Under the pieces are notes generated by a model. That model saw nothing but the letters and a program-made list of their open reading frames with translations, made no database searches and was not told the origin of the DNA. A program made the translations under genes and the position numbers. From NCBI GenBank assembly GCA_943736015.1, contig OX031066.1, forward strand, positions 11,908,245 through 11,972,244: 64,000 bases of DNA. The letters run 5' to 3'. How positions within the stretch are numbered: position 1 is the first letter of the stretch; each line of letters begins with the position of its first letter. This document shows, piece by piece, positions 51,970 to 61,334 of the stretch. Origin of the DNA: Tridacna crocea. Taxonomy: Eukaryota > Mollusca > Bivalvia > Cardiida > Cardiidae.

Positions 51970-52650
51970 TTTGTATTTTTGCTGGGGGTGGGAAGGGATG
52001 ATTCTACCAAAACTGTAACTTGTGTTTATTTGTACGAGTAAGCGTGTTGGCGATCGACGTTTGAGCCCTGGCTTCCGCTTGGTTACCTACTTGCTGGTGG
52101 AAAGTATGTTGTAACGAATATACGCAATTTCCTCCAAACGAGTTTAGTGCATGATAGCGTTCATCGATCAAATGTTTTCAAAAGTCTCCTATTGCTTGGG
52201 ACATAAAAAGCGTATTTAGTTGTAAAATACGTCATTTGATGGCGAAAATTTTACATCTGACATTGTTTATAGTCGATAGAATTACGTGCTTTGTTTTTAG
52301 GTGTTTTTCGATGATGCGTTTACAAGTGTGGAACACAGGTCGTAATTGACTAAAATAGCACTTCTCCGACTCTTGGACATTGTTAATCATGGAAGAAACA
52401 TTTAGCTAACGTTTTAGTATGTTGTTTGTCAGACACAAAAATGTTATAAAAATTCACCATGGAACAGAGAGAAGATTTTGACGATGTGTACAGTTAGTAC
52501 AAACTTCGAGATTAAAGGAGATTTGCATTTCTGTCAGGTGTGTCATTGATATGGTGAAGAAAGAAACTAAACTGTCATCATGGTGCAACTTGGTAAGTGA
52601 AAATAATTAGGTACTCATAGTTAAACCCTCTTGGCCCATAAACAGTGACT
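51970..52650. other. No feature recognised
   Basis: No repeat family of the window and no exon-like open frame. Confidence 0.4.
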
Positions 52651-52654
52651 TTTG

Positions 52655-52838
52655 CGGACAGCATAGATTAAGATCAGACTGCACAAAACGTGCAGTCTGA
52701 TCTTGAATCTGTACCGTCCGTTTGTTTGGCCAAGACTAGGAAATATTTTTTTTTCTGACAACGTCTTTGTATGGACGGCATAGATCAAGATCAGACTGAA
52801 GAAAACGTGCAGTCTGATCTTAGATCTATACCTTCAGC
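52655..52838. repeat. Two tandem GATCAGACTGCAC hairpin repeats
   Basis: Units at 52655-52720 and 52773-52838, about 118 bp apart, with similar spacer text (CCGTTTGTTTGGCCAAGAC and CAGCTTGTTTGATCAAGAC). This spacing resembles the tandem pair at 4490-4705. Confidence 0.7.
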
Positions 52839-52993
52839 TTGTTTGATCAAGACCAAAAAAATATTATTTTTTGCTAACTTTTAGTGGAATTTACTCTCTG
52901 TGGACGAAACAGATCGAGGTTATAAATTTGGCACGGAGAGAGAGATACAAAGGGAGCTGTACACCATAACCTCTATGTATGGACATTCTGCTA

Positions 52994-53215
52994 TTAATCC
53001 TTTCTCGAATAAGCCCTTGTTTTTACGTGCAATATAAGTCTTTTGAAAACACTGTGGGAAAAGGAGAAATTGCTCGTAACGAGCAATTTCTCCATTTCCC
53101 ACAGTGTTTTCTACCCTTTTGGAGAACTTTCAGTCATTTTCATCAAGTTTTAAAATTGTCGTCTGCTATCTCTTTCAGTTTGGAAGAGTCTAAAATTTGT
53201 CGTTTGAGAAAGAGG
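52994..53215 (-). mobile_element. TTAA-palindrome element with main-type arms and alternative core
   Basis: TTAATCCTTTCTCGAATAAG at the left. The arms are of the main family (TTTTTACGTGCAATATAAGTC, TTGTCGTTTGAGAAAGAG) but the core is GGAGAAATTGCTCGTAACGA with its mirror. It is one of the clearest hybrids. Confidence 0.8.
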
Positions 53216-53305
53216 TATCTAATTCAAAATATAGTCAGAATTAACAGAAAAAAATAATGGAATGATAACATGTGCTCTTAATTAAACCTTACTCAAGTGT
53301 CTTTT

Positions 53306-53373
53306 ACGGACTGCGTAGATCAAGACCAGACTGCATGAAACGTTCAGGTCGATCTCGGATCTGTATCATCCGC
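53306..53373. repeat. GATCAGACTGCAC hairpin repeat, diverged
   Basis: GACTGCGTAGATCAAGACCA then GACTGCATGAAACG and GTCGATCTCGGATCTGTATC. Confidence 0.6.
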
Positions 53374-53575
53374 TTGTTTGTATAAGATTATAAAGTGAGA
53401 AAATTTCTGGGTTTCAGAAGATTGTACTTTTTTGTCGTCGAAAGTAGGCGGGACATTTGGCGCTTATCGAGTACCAAGAACTGCAAACACGATACCGTAT
53501 GTTAATGGACATTCCGAAATCTACTGCAATCAGAGGGAATTGATTGTTTTTATTTTCTTTTGGAGATGCAAGTGC

Positions 53576-53720
53576 ATATCTCAAACAGTAATTATTTCGT
53601 TTTTGCCACATTTTCTTTCAACGTGTTATCTCGAACAAGAACAAGAATTATTTCGTTTTCGCCACGTATTCGTTTATCTCAAACAATAATTTTACGTTTT
53701 CGCTACATTTGTCAACTTAG
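53576..53720. repeat. ~50-bp tandem repeat, three units
   Basis: ATCTCAAACAGTAATTATTT, ATCTCGAACAAGAACAAGAA and ATCTCAAACAATAATTTTAC each start a unit ending CGTTTT(T/C)GC(C/T)AC. Confidence 0.6.
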
Positions 53721-53900
53721 GTAGAGAAACATTACTTTTTACCAAAACGACATTAGATATAGAAAGAGGTAGAAAGAGAAAGGGTTGGAATACGATAGAT
53801 ACAATTTTGCATTTGAAGAAAAAACTATTTTTTTCTTATCTTTCAGGCGTAATAAAAAACAAATGGGTCTGAACTTAGGTATAGAAAACTGATTTTTACT

Positions 53901-54128
53901 TTAACCCATTACCACACGACAATAATTTAGACTGGGCCAAATTGAAAGCATTTGCAGACGACAAAATAACAGTGACTGAAAATTTGAAAATTGTTTTCTG
54001 AAGATAAGAAAACATTGTGGGAAAAGGAGAAAATGCTGGTTACCAGCATTTTCTACTTTTCCCACAATGTTTTCTAAAGGCTTCTTTCTCAGGGTGTCAA
54101 AAGTAGGGATTGTGTGGTAATGGGTTAA
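53901..54128 (+). mobile_element. TTAA-palindrome element
   Basis: Complete with TTAACCCATTACCACACGAC and GTGTGGTAATGGGTTAA. The core is perfect but for one base (TTTTCTACTTTTCCC). Confidence 0.92.
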
Positions 54129-54313
54129 TGACTGTGAGGAAAATATATAGAGAGAGAAAGCCTGAGAAAGAGAGGGAGCATTACGGCAGATATGTGGAAA
54201 TAACGTTAACATTACATATAAAATCCTACCCTGCTAAGTAACAAAACTGAAAGTAGTAAAAACTATGAAACTGCTTTTTCAAAAATGTATTTTGGGGAAT
54301 GATATCTCTTCTG

Positions 54314-54346
54314 TGCAGTCTGATCTTGATCTAGGCTGTCCGCAAA
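54314..54346. repeat. GATCAGACTGCAC hairpin repeat, right half
   Basis: CTGTGCAGTCTGATCTTGAT then CTAGGCTGTCCGC. Confidence 0.55.
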
Positions 54347-54385
54347 ATTCCACACTTAGCAGTTTAAGAGTAAAGCAATAAACTT

Positions 54386-54607
54386 CTCTCTGTTTCCCTC
54401 CCTCCTTCTTTCTCTCTCTCTCTCTCTCTCCCTCTCTTTCCCTCCCCCTCTCTCCTTCTCTCTCTATTCCTCTCTCCTTCTCTCTCTCTCTCTCTCTCTA
54501 TCTGTCTCACTTTCTACCTGTCTCTCTCTCCCTCTCTCTGTCTCTCTCTGTCTGTCTCTCTCTGTGTCTCTGTCTGTCTGTCTGTCTCTGTCTCTCTCTC
54601 TCTCTCC
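54386..54607. repeat. CT-rich microsatellite
   Basis: Polypyrimidine tract of about 220 bp, mainly CTCTCTC with CTGTCTGTCTGTCTC blocks. Confidence 0.9.
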
Positions 54608-54922
54608 CCCACACCTATGCGCAAGGAGTACCAGTATTGCAGGATATAATTTCTAAAGCCGGTAGTAAAAAGTCCCATTCTAGCAATACATATTCCAGAC
54701 ATAAAGCCAGGGAGAAGGGCTATGGACGTTTTTGCGAAAATAACGAGGTGTAGAAAATAAGGCAATGGGTTTTATGTCTGAGATCAATAAAAATAGAGAA
54801 TTTCTGCTTCGTCTTTGCGGACATTAGAGTGGTCCCCTAAGGTCTACCTTGGACACAGTTTCCAAGAAACACAAGAACTATTATATTTATGGCTGTTTTG
54901 TCTTTTCTAGGAAACTTCACGC

Positions 54923-55095
54923 TTAACTCTTTACCACACAAGAAAATTCTAGACTTTACGCAAATGTCCAAAATTAACCCTGTACCACACGGTCCGTTGT
55001 TTAACCTCGCCTAAAAAGGACGGTTTTGAAAATATTGTGCGAAAAGAAGAAAATCGCCTTCGATTGCTTTGAGTTTTGGCGATTGGCAAAGGTTA
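54923..55095. mobile_element. Two TTAA-palindrome relics
   Basis: TTAACTCTTTACCACACAAG (54923) stops after about 40 bases. TTAACCCTGTACCACACGGT (54974) continues with GAAAATATTGTGCGAAAAGA and then loses similarity before the core dyad. Confidence 0.55.
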
Positions 55096-55167
55096 GCTCT
55101 TTTCCTTCCACCTTGGTCTAAATCAGTTATTTTTTTTTGTTATCGAGATGTTAAGGATTACTACCTC

Positions 55168-55460
55168 TAACTCACCGGTAAACATCGTTATGGCTATTCG
55201 GCCACTTTCGGAAGCTTCCGTCGTTTAATATGAGATGGGCCGTAGACTAACAAACTCATCGGTAAATATTGTGTAACACCGACTTTTTTGTAAAAGCGAA
55301 TCGGCCAATCTGGACAGCTTGCGTCTTTTGATGTGAGAAAGGTCCATAGACTCACTAACTCATCGGTAAATATCGTGTAACATCGACTTTTTCGTAAAAG
55401 CCAATTGGCCTATCTCGACAGCTTCCGTCTTTTAATATGAGAATTAGGGCCCGTAGATCT
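55168..55460. repeat. ~107-bp tandem repeat, nearly three units
   Basis: Units start TAACTCACCGGTAAACATCG, TAACAAACTCATCGGTAAAT and TAACTCATCGGTAAATATCG. Each carries TTTTGTAAAAGC-like and CAGCTTCCGTCTTTTAATAT-like blocks. The first unit has an internal deletion. Confidence 0.7.
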
Positions 55461-55516
55461 AAATATAAATTTCTACGGCAACTGAAGATGTTTATGGTCT
55501 TAGACTAATACCAGGT

Positions 55517-55584
55517 AGCGAACAGTGTAGATTAAGATCAGACTGCACGTCACGTGCAGTCTGATCGTGATCCACACGGTTCGC
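55517..55584. repeat. GATCAGACTGCAC hairpin repeat
   Basis: GTAGATTAAGATCAGACTGC then the palindromic loop ACGTCACGTGC and AGTCTGATCGTGATCCACAC. Confidence 0.65.
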
Positions 55585-55820
55585 AGAAACTAATTTTGTT
55601 GTTATTGACAATGACAGAGTCGTCTCCTGCGAATTTGTTTGATGTCGTAATGAATGGTTATGGGATTTTTTCCTGCAGAAACTTCCTGTTTTGTTCCGAT
55701 GGTTATATTATAATCAATATCTGGGTGTCACGTGAGAACAGCCTCCGTCTACCCGGTATTTTATTGATCTGTAACCTCATAAATTAGAATCCAGATACAA
55801 AACCAACCTTCAGTAATTCT

Positions 55821-56030
55821 TTAACTCTACCAAACGGCAAATTGAAAGCACTTCCAGACGACAAAATAGAAAATAACTCAAATATTGAAATTTGTTTCAA
55901 GCAGGGTAGAAGACATCGTGGGAAAATGAGAAAATGCTGGTTACCAGCATTTTCTCCTTTTCCCACATTGTTTTCCAGAGGCGTGTTCCACTGGGTCGTA
56001 AAAACCAGTGATTGTTCGGTAAAGGCTTAA
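55821..56030 (+). mobile_element. TTAA-palindrome element
   Basis: TTAACTCTACCAAACGGC at the left with a deletion in the long arm; GTTCGGTAAAGGCTTAA at the right. The core is near-perfect. A decayed relic of another copy follows at 56035-56200. Confidence 0.8.
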
Positions 56031-56249
56031 TAATTTTGAAATCATAGCGGAAAGGAAGAAAATGCCAGGAACATTAACAAGCATTCTTTGCTTTTCCAAC
56101 AATACTTTCTACCGATTATAAGACGATTTCTGAACTACTCGTGGTTTGTAAACACTTCCTATTTTGACAGGCTTTTAATTTTGTTGTCTGGTAAAGTTAT
56201 ATATTGAGATTTCTAGGTCCTTGTCCCCGGAAATAATTCTCGGTATCAA

Positions 56250-56310
56250 GCACCGTAGATCCAAGAGCAGCCTGCATGTTTTATGCAGTCTGATCATGAT
56301 CTAAATTGTC
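56250..56310. repeat. GATCAGACTGCAC hairpin repeat, diverged
   Basis: CACCGTAGATCCAAGAGCAG and ATGCAGTCTGATCATGATCT. A right-half fragment also lies at 56399-56431. Confidence 0.55.
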
Positions 56311-56456
56311 TCCTAAAGTGCCTTGAGTCATGCTTTGTAACCTAAAGGTTAACGATCTCTCGTACGACAGCGTTGATTTTGCTATGTTTTTCATTATTGT
56401 GCAGTCTGATCTTAGATCCTCGCTGTCCACCATGTACTGAGGTCTTTAGCTCATTT

Positions 56457-56640
56457 GTTAATGTTTGCTTGAATTTGCGTGTATTTATCGTCGCCACTGG
56501 TTTCTCATATGGGCGACGCCCTCTGAAGGCTGTTAGTATTGTTACAGGGGGTAGCGCAGATACAGGACGACACCCATCCAAGGTTTCGCGTGGTTCTTTA
56601 ACCGGGACCTCGGTTTAACTTCTCATCAGAAAGACTGTTA
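56457..56640 (+). repeat. Dispersed repeat, copy 2 (partner at 10748)
   Basis: GAATTTGCGTGTATTTATCG, CATATGGGCGACGCCC, CTGAAGGCTGTTAGTATTG and GGGACCTCGGTTTAAC match the first copy over about 180 bases. In both places it lies directly upstream of a TTAA-palindrome element. Confidence 0.55.
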
Positions 56641-56646
56641 GTAAAT

Positions 56647-56876
56647 TTAACCCTTTCTCAAACAGCAAATTTTAGACAAGACCAAATTGAAAGTATTTTG
56701 CAAATGACAAATTAACAGTTGCTAAAAAAGATGATATTTCTATATGTTAGGTTAGAAAACACTGTGGGAAAAGGAGAAAATGCTGGTTACCAGCATTTTC
56801 TCCTTGTCCCACAATGTTTTCACAAGGCTTCTATTCTTGACCCGTAAAAACCAGGGATTTTTTGGGAAAGGGTTAA
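56647..56876 (+). mobile_element. TTAA-palindrome element
   Basis: TTAACCCTTTCTCAAACAGC at the left and TTTGGGAAAGGGTTAA at the right. Core right stem has one change (CTCCTTGTCCC). Confidence 0.88.
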
Positions 56877-56878
56877 AT

Positions 56879-56950
56879 GGCCAGCCGTGGAGATCGAACC
56901 CACACAGTCATGATTACGAGTCCTACGCTCTATCAACTGAGCTTTGCAGG
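56879..56950 (-). mobile_element. tRNA-like sequence, probably a SINE head
   Basis: On the minus strand AAAGCTCAGTTGATAGAGCG is an A-box/D-arm and GTGGGTTCGATCTCCAC a full T-arm with B box. The CAGCC/GGCTG ends can pair as an acceptor stem. Four extra bases before the D-arm and a poorly paired anticodon stem make a working tRNA unlikely. The following 250 bases include SINE body text. Confidence 0.5.
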
Positions 56951-57059
56951 CTGGTCCGTGAAATGTAATGTACACGGCGTGATACAATATAGTTGCTGCT
57001 TAGAATCCTCCGCCCAGCACATTTCTACCAAGCCCGGGAAATTTCTACCAGAGGATTGA

Positions 57060-57165
57060 TTATGATATTGTGATACATTCTCTGCCACCAAAGATCATTC
57101 TTTCGACGATGGTTGCCAGGTGGGAAAGCAGCCAGTGGCTTTGGTGGAATTTTGTGTAAAAAACT
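57060..57165 (+). mobile_element. SINE body fragment
   Basis: CGACGATGGTTGCCAGGTGG then GAAAGCAGCCAGTGGCT is the body shared with 3474-3730 and 11250-11545. Confidence 0.6.
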
Positions 57166-57212
57166 TTAGGTGAAAATGTATGAGTGCACTTGCCGCTGCA
57201 ATGTCACCGATT

Positions 57213-57425
57213 TAGGTTTAAACATATTTATTTTACATCGATTGAGAAACAAGTTCTTACAACTTATACTAATCTCTCTCGATTCTGCTTCCTGGGAACT
57301 ACACCAGTACTCGCGCCGAATGTGTGGGCCAATGAAAAATCCCAAAGTTGACACCCGCTCCCAGGTATCGAACTCAGGACCCTTAGGTTAAGAGGCCGAC
57401 GCCTTACCTCACGACTACGGACACC
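57213..57425 (-). mobile_element. tRNA-derived SINE, second type
   Basis: On the minus strand it starts GTCGTGAGGTAAGGCGTCGG with B-box-like GAGTTCGATACC. It continues to TTGTAAGAACTTGTTTCTCA and ends ATAAATATGTTTAAAC. The 3' tail is the same as that of the insertion at 60295-60401, which suggests a shared reverse-transcriptase partner. Confidence 0.6.
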
Positions 57426-57452
57426 ACATACTATGCTGTAGGCAAAACGTAG

Positions 57453-57660
57453 TTAACTCTATACCAAACGAAAATTTATAAACTAGTCCAAATTGAAAGC
57501 ATTTGCAGACCACAAAATAAATGTGATTGAAAAATCGAAATTTGATTTTGGAAGGGTAGAAAACATTGTGGAAAAAGGAGAAAATGCCGGTTTCCAGCAT
57601 TTTCTCCTTTTTCTTACAGTGTTTTCAAAAGGCTTCTACACCGTGCTAACAAAAAAACTA
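57453..57660 (+). mobile_element. TTAA-palindrome element, right end lost
   Basis: TTAACTCTATACCAAACGAA at the left. The core is paired but altered at the centre (GCCGGTTTCCAGC). It fades after GCTTCTACACCGTGC. Confidence 0.75.
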
Positions 57661-57861
57661 TCCGCCATGTCAAAATAGTCCGTAAAAGACAAAATAAATC
57701 AATAAAAACTGCAGCTTCTGGATCTTTCACCGCCGGTAGGAAAAATTTAATTTTGTTTGTTTGGCACTTTTTGGGGGATAAATTTGCCAGAACAAGATAT
57801 ATTGTTATATTAATATTGCCATTTTATTCCGATACTGAAGTTTTATTGCAGTAAAATCCTT

Positions 57862-58060
57862 AACTACTCAAGCCCAAGCTGTAAAGACCACGGTGAAATG
57901 GGCTTTTGAAAACATTGTGGGAAAAGGAGAAAATGCTGTTAAACAGCATTTTCTCCTTTTCCCACAGTGTTTTCTACCCTTTTTACTCCAACATCTCATA
58001 TTAATTCCAGCCACATTTGAATTGTTTGGGAAATATTTTCAATATGGACTTTTTGTTTAT
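57862..58060 (-). mobile_element. TTAA-palindrome element, diverged arms
   Basis: TTAACTACTCAAGCCCAAGC begins an unusual short arm (GTGAAATGGGCTTTTGAAAA). The core is a perfect palindrome with a shortened centre, GCTGTTAAACAGC. Confidence 0.7.
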
Positions 58061-58099
58061 TAACTTTCTATTTAATTTTTATAGCAGTCAAACCTATTT

Positions 58100-58295
58100 C
58101 TTAAACTCAAAGTTTAAACGAACTTGGTGAAATGGGCATTTGAAAACATTGTGGATAAGGAGAAAATGTTGTTATACAGCACTTTCTCCTCTTCCCGCAA
58201 TGTTTTACCCCTTTACAGCAAAATCTCATAATTCCAGCCATATTTGAACTGTCGTCTGCAAATATTTCCAATTTGGACTCGTTCGGAAAAAAATA
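58100..58295 (-). mobile_element. TTAA-palindrome element, sister of the preceding copy
   Basis: Shares the unusual GTGAAATGGGCATTTGAAAA arm and GTTGTTATACAGC centre with 57862-58060. It joins the next copy without a spacer. Confidence 0.65.
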
Positions 58296-58614
58296 CCTCA
58301 TTACCAGACGACAAAGGTTTGGACTCGTCCAAACCCAAAGCATTTGCGGATGACAAAACAAAATGTGGTTCATTTGAGGGATTTGTCTTTTTATCCTGTA
58401 ACAAACGACACATTTTAGATTCTTCTTATGCACTTGCAGACGGCAATTCGAAAAACTTGTTCTTTCTAGTTACAGTTCTCTGAGATGGGAGAAAACATTT
58501 TGGAAAAAGGAGAAATTGCTCATTACGAGCAATTTCTTCTTTTCCCGCAATGATTTCAAAAGCCTTCTACACTATAGGGTCTTGAAAACCACGGATTGTT
58601 TGGTAAAGTGTTAA
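58296..58614 (+). mobile_element. TTAA-palindrome element(s), composite with alternative core
   Basis: The long-arm text occurs twice (GACAAAGGTTTGGACTCGTC and GACACATTTTAGATTCTTC), so two copies are fused. The core is GGAGAAATTGCTCATTACGA with mirror, and the end is GTTTGGTAAAGTGTTAA. Confidence 0.65.
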
Positions 58615-58690
58615 GGTGTCAGACGCCAATCCTCTCGTATCAAAGGACGGAAACTGCCGAGACTGGCCGAACAGCACTTACGAAAATGTC
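58611..58690. repeat. Short dispersed repeat
   Basis: AAGGACGGAAACTGCCGAGA then CTGGCCGAA matches AAAGACGGACGCTGCCGAGA then TTGGCTGAA at 26956. Its class is unknown. Confidence 0.4.
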
Positions 58691-58719
58691 CGGATGTTAC
58701 ACGATATCTACCGACGGGT

Positions 58720-58947
58720 TTAACCAATTACCACACAATCCCTACTTGAGAAAAAAGCCTGAGAAAAAAAGCCTTTAGAAAACATTATGGGAAAAGGAGA
58801 AAATGCTGGTAACCAGCATTTTCTCCTATTCCCACAATGTTTTCTATCTTTCACACACACAAAAAAATTCTGTCAGTTTGATTTTGTCGTTTGCAATTGC
58901 TTTCAATTTGAACAAGTCTAAAATATTGTCCTTTGGTAATGAGTTAA
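58720..58947 (-). mobile_element. TTAA-palindrome element
   Basis: TTAACCAATTACCACACAAT and GGTAATGAGTTAA ends. A GAGAAAAAAGCCT stretch is duplicated in the short arm. The right stem has one change. A decayed relic follows (58950-59072). Confidence 0.82.
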
Positions 58948-59072
58948 CCGGCGTAGTGAGAATTTTGAGAAGAGGAAAAGATGCTGAATACCAGCAATTT
59001 CTTCTTTCCTCGCCATAATTTCAAAAGTTTCCCTCGTTGAGTTCGTTAAAGCGGAAGAGTGTTTGGGAAAAG

Positions 59073-59404
59073 GTAACATCAGTTTTCGTGCTTCCGGTGT
59101 ATAAATAAATCGTTCTGTGAATTAAATAAACCACAGGAGCGTATGTTGTTCTGCGAAACAAAGTGGGTTTTATTTTCTCCGGGAAGGGATAGCTTGTTAA
59201 TTTGATGGCAACTTGATTCTTTGATGGAAAAAGATTCTTGTAAATAATTAACGGTCAGGTAACGATCGTAGAATTTTCTGTTGATCCAGCAAAATTGGAT
59301 ATGCTCTGCGATCGTTGCACTGATAAATCGAAGTCTGTAATCACGTGATTGTGCACTGCACGAGTTCTTACCTGTGAGGAAACAGAAATACTTCAAAACT
59401 TTTT
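59073..59404. other. No feature recognised
   Basis: A minus-strand open frame crosses this stretch and enters the repeat at 59405. It has no motif and no splice support. Confidence 0.35.
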
Positions 59405-59645
59405 TTTTCGGATTTTTATTAGCCACGTCAACTGGTATGATGGGAGTCGTGGCCATCTCTCATCATACCTTGCAATTCAATGTTAGTAGTTTTGTTAATA
59501 ATTTGTTAGTAATTTTAAACAAATGATGTTTCATATGTCTAAGAAATATTCTAAATTTTTGGTAAACTTATTAGGCATATGAAACATCATTTGTAAATGA
59601 TGGTAAATTTTTGGTAAACTTATTCCATCACTTGAATGTGGCCTT

Positions 59646-59685
<40 letters not shown>
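59405..59685. repeat. Dispersed repeat, hairpin and GA microsatellite
   Basis: Copy of the 47708 repeat (59405-59470). It is followed by the 19-bp inverted pair ACAAATGATGTTTCATATG/CATATGAAACATCATTTGT at 59519-59604 and then GA repeats (59649-59684). Inside and after the loop, AAATTTTTGGTAAACTTATT occurs twice. Confidence 0.65.
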
Positions 59686-59687
<2 letters not shown>

Positions 59688-60087
59688 AAAACAATCAGAA
59701 ATCAGACTGAAAAGTACATAAAATAGGTGTAAGTATCTGTGTGTGTGGGTGAGTGGGTGTGTGAATATGGAGTAAAGAAACTGGAATCTTTGTGTTAGAA
59801 ATGATATAGAAATTCATTAATATGTGTACCTGCACACTATACTGGCAATAGGAGACTTTGATAAACATGCTCTACAATTGTCATGTGACATTTGTCATTT
59901 TCATGTTTGTTTATACATTTATGAATATTCAAGGTAAATTTTAAAGTATTTTCAAAGCCGATCATTAATTTTTGTTTTTTCCTACAGTGATAAATATATG
60001 TCTTAAGTTCTAAAAGTAGCCTGTCTAATGGTACAAAACTAATGATTGATTAAATTCCAAGATGCCCTTAACAAGTGAACCAGGCTT
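59686..60087. other. No feature recognised
   Basis: AT-rich with a short GTGTGTGGGTGAGTGGGTGT stretch at 59738. No exon-like content. Confidence 0.35.
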
Positions 60088-60163
60088 TATGAAAAGGGGG
60101 CAGTATCGACCCAGATCAACCTGTGCAGTCCGCACAGACTGACTTGGGCCTAAACTGTTTGCT
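60088..60163. repeat. GCCTGCGCAGGC-type palindrome, partial
   Basis: ATGAAAAGGGGGCAGTATCG then ACCCAGATCAACCTGTGCAG and its mirror GCACAGACTGACTTGGGC. Confidence 0.6.
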
Positions 60164-60168
60164 TTTGG

Positions 60169-60518
60169 TTAGCCCTTTACCAAACAATCCCTGGTTTTTA
60201 CGACCCTGAGATAGAAGCCTTTTGAAAACATTGTGGGAAAAGGAGAAAATGCTGGTAACCAGCATTTTCTCCTTTTCCCATAATGTTTTCTAAGCACTGC
60301 TTACGTTCGCATCCATTTTGCATTAAATTTTGAACTGTATTTGTAAATTATCTTGTACACTCTAGTTGATTTTGCAAATAAAATATGTTTAAACTAAACT
60401 AAAGTTTTCTATCTTGTTGGAAACAAATTTCAATTTTTGAGTCACGTTTATTTTATCATCTGTAATTGCTTTAAATTCGGACCAGGCTATAATTTTTTGT
60501 CGTTTAGTAAAGAGTTAA
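60169..60518 (-). mobile_element. TTAA-palindrome element split by a retro-insertion
   Basis: TTAGCCCTTTACCAAACAAT at the left, GTTTAGTAAAGAGTTAA at the right. The core is intact. It is interrupted after TAATGTTTTCTA and resumes at GTTTTCTATCTTGTTGG. Confidence 0.88.
60295..60401 (+). mobile_element. 5'-truncated retroelement with GTTTTCTA target duplication
   Basis: About 105 bp of AT-rich 3' sequence ending AATAAAATATGTTTAAAC then TAAACTAAA. GTTTTCTA is present on both sides, once as part of the host palindrome element and once as the duplicate. The tail matches the SINE at 57213-57425. Confidence 0.7.
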
Positions 60519-60819
60519 TTGTCTGCTTTTCAAAGACCATTATACCTCACGATTCAGTGGGTTTGATAGACAAAATGGCTTTTAAGGATCCAGAATTATG
60601 TGTTGATTTACTAGGTATCATGGATAAAAGAGTTGCATTAAGCCCCCTTTCCCCTGACCATGGCTTAGATATAGTTACTTTAGCTCAAGTTTTGATCCTG
60701 GGTCTACCCTGTCGAATAGGACGAGACATTGTCGACAAAAGTTAACTTGAGAATTCAATTATTTACGACAGTTATTCTTGACTGAGTAATCGAACTTTGC
60801 TTTTACGACGTTCTATGAT
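60519..60819. other. Open frame without recognised content
   Basis: A plus-strand frame to 60745 (includes AFKDPELCVDLLGIMDKRVA) begins inside a palindrome element and has no splice or motif support. It is left uncalled. Confidence 0.3.
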
Positions 60820-61048
60820 TTAACACTTTGCCAAACAATTCCTGGTTTTTATGACCCTGAGATAGAAGCCTTTTCAAAACATTGTGGGAAAAGGAGAAAA
60901 TGCTGGTAACCAGCATTTTCTCCTTTTCCCACAATGTTTTCTACCCTGCTGGAAACAAATTTCAATATTTGAGTTACTTTTATTTTGTCGTCTGCAAGTG
61001 CTGTCAATTTGGACCTGTTTAAAATTTTGTCGTTTGGTAAAAGGTTAA
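60820..61048 (-). mobile_element. TTAA-palindrome element
   Basis: Complete with TTAACACTTTGCCAAACAAT and GTTTGGTAAAAGGTTAA and a perfect core. It is a good type copy for the short-arm-first orientation. Confidence 0.92.
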
Positions 61049-61102
61049 TTTACTATAACAGTAAGCATTTGCGTCACTGCATGGACACAGTGAATCGCAG
61101 TC

Positions 61103-61334
61103 TTAACTCATTACTACCACACAATCCCTACTTTTGATGCCCCTGAGAAAGAAGCCTTTAGAAAACATTGTGGAAAAAGGAGAAAATGCTGGTGAACAGC
61201 ATTTTCTCCTTTTCCCACATTGTTTTCTACCCTTCACAAAACAAATTTCAAATATTTAGTCACTTTTGTTTTGTCGTCTGCAAATGCTTTCTTTTTGGAC
61301 AAACCTAAAATTTTGTTGTTAGGTAATGAGTTAA
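61103..61334 (-). mobile_element. TTAA-palindrome element
   Basis: TTAACTCATTACTACCACAC has a 3-base duplication in the terminal repeat. The right end is GTTAGGTAATGAGTTAA. The core centre is GCTGGTGAACAGC. Confidence 0.88.

Noticed and set aside
56879-56950. A functional tRNA gene on the minus strand
   Set aside because: The T-arm is good, but there are extra bases between acceptor and D-arm, the anticodon stem pairs poorly, and SINE body sequence follows.
60437-60745. A 102-codon plus-strand frame
   Set aside because: It starts inside a TTAA-palindrome element, includes a GCCCCCTTTCCCC repeat fragment, and has neither splice support nor known motif.
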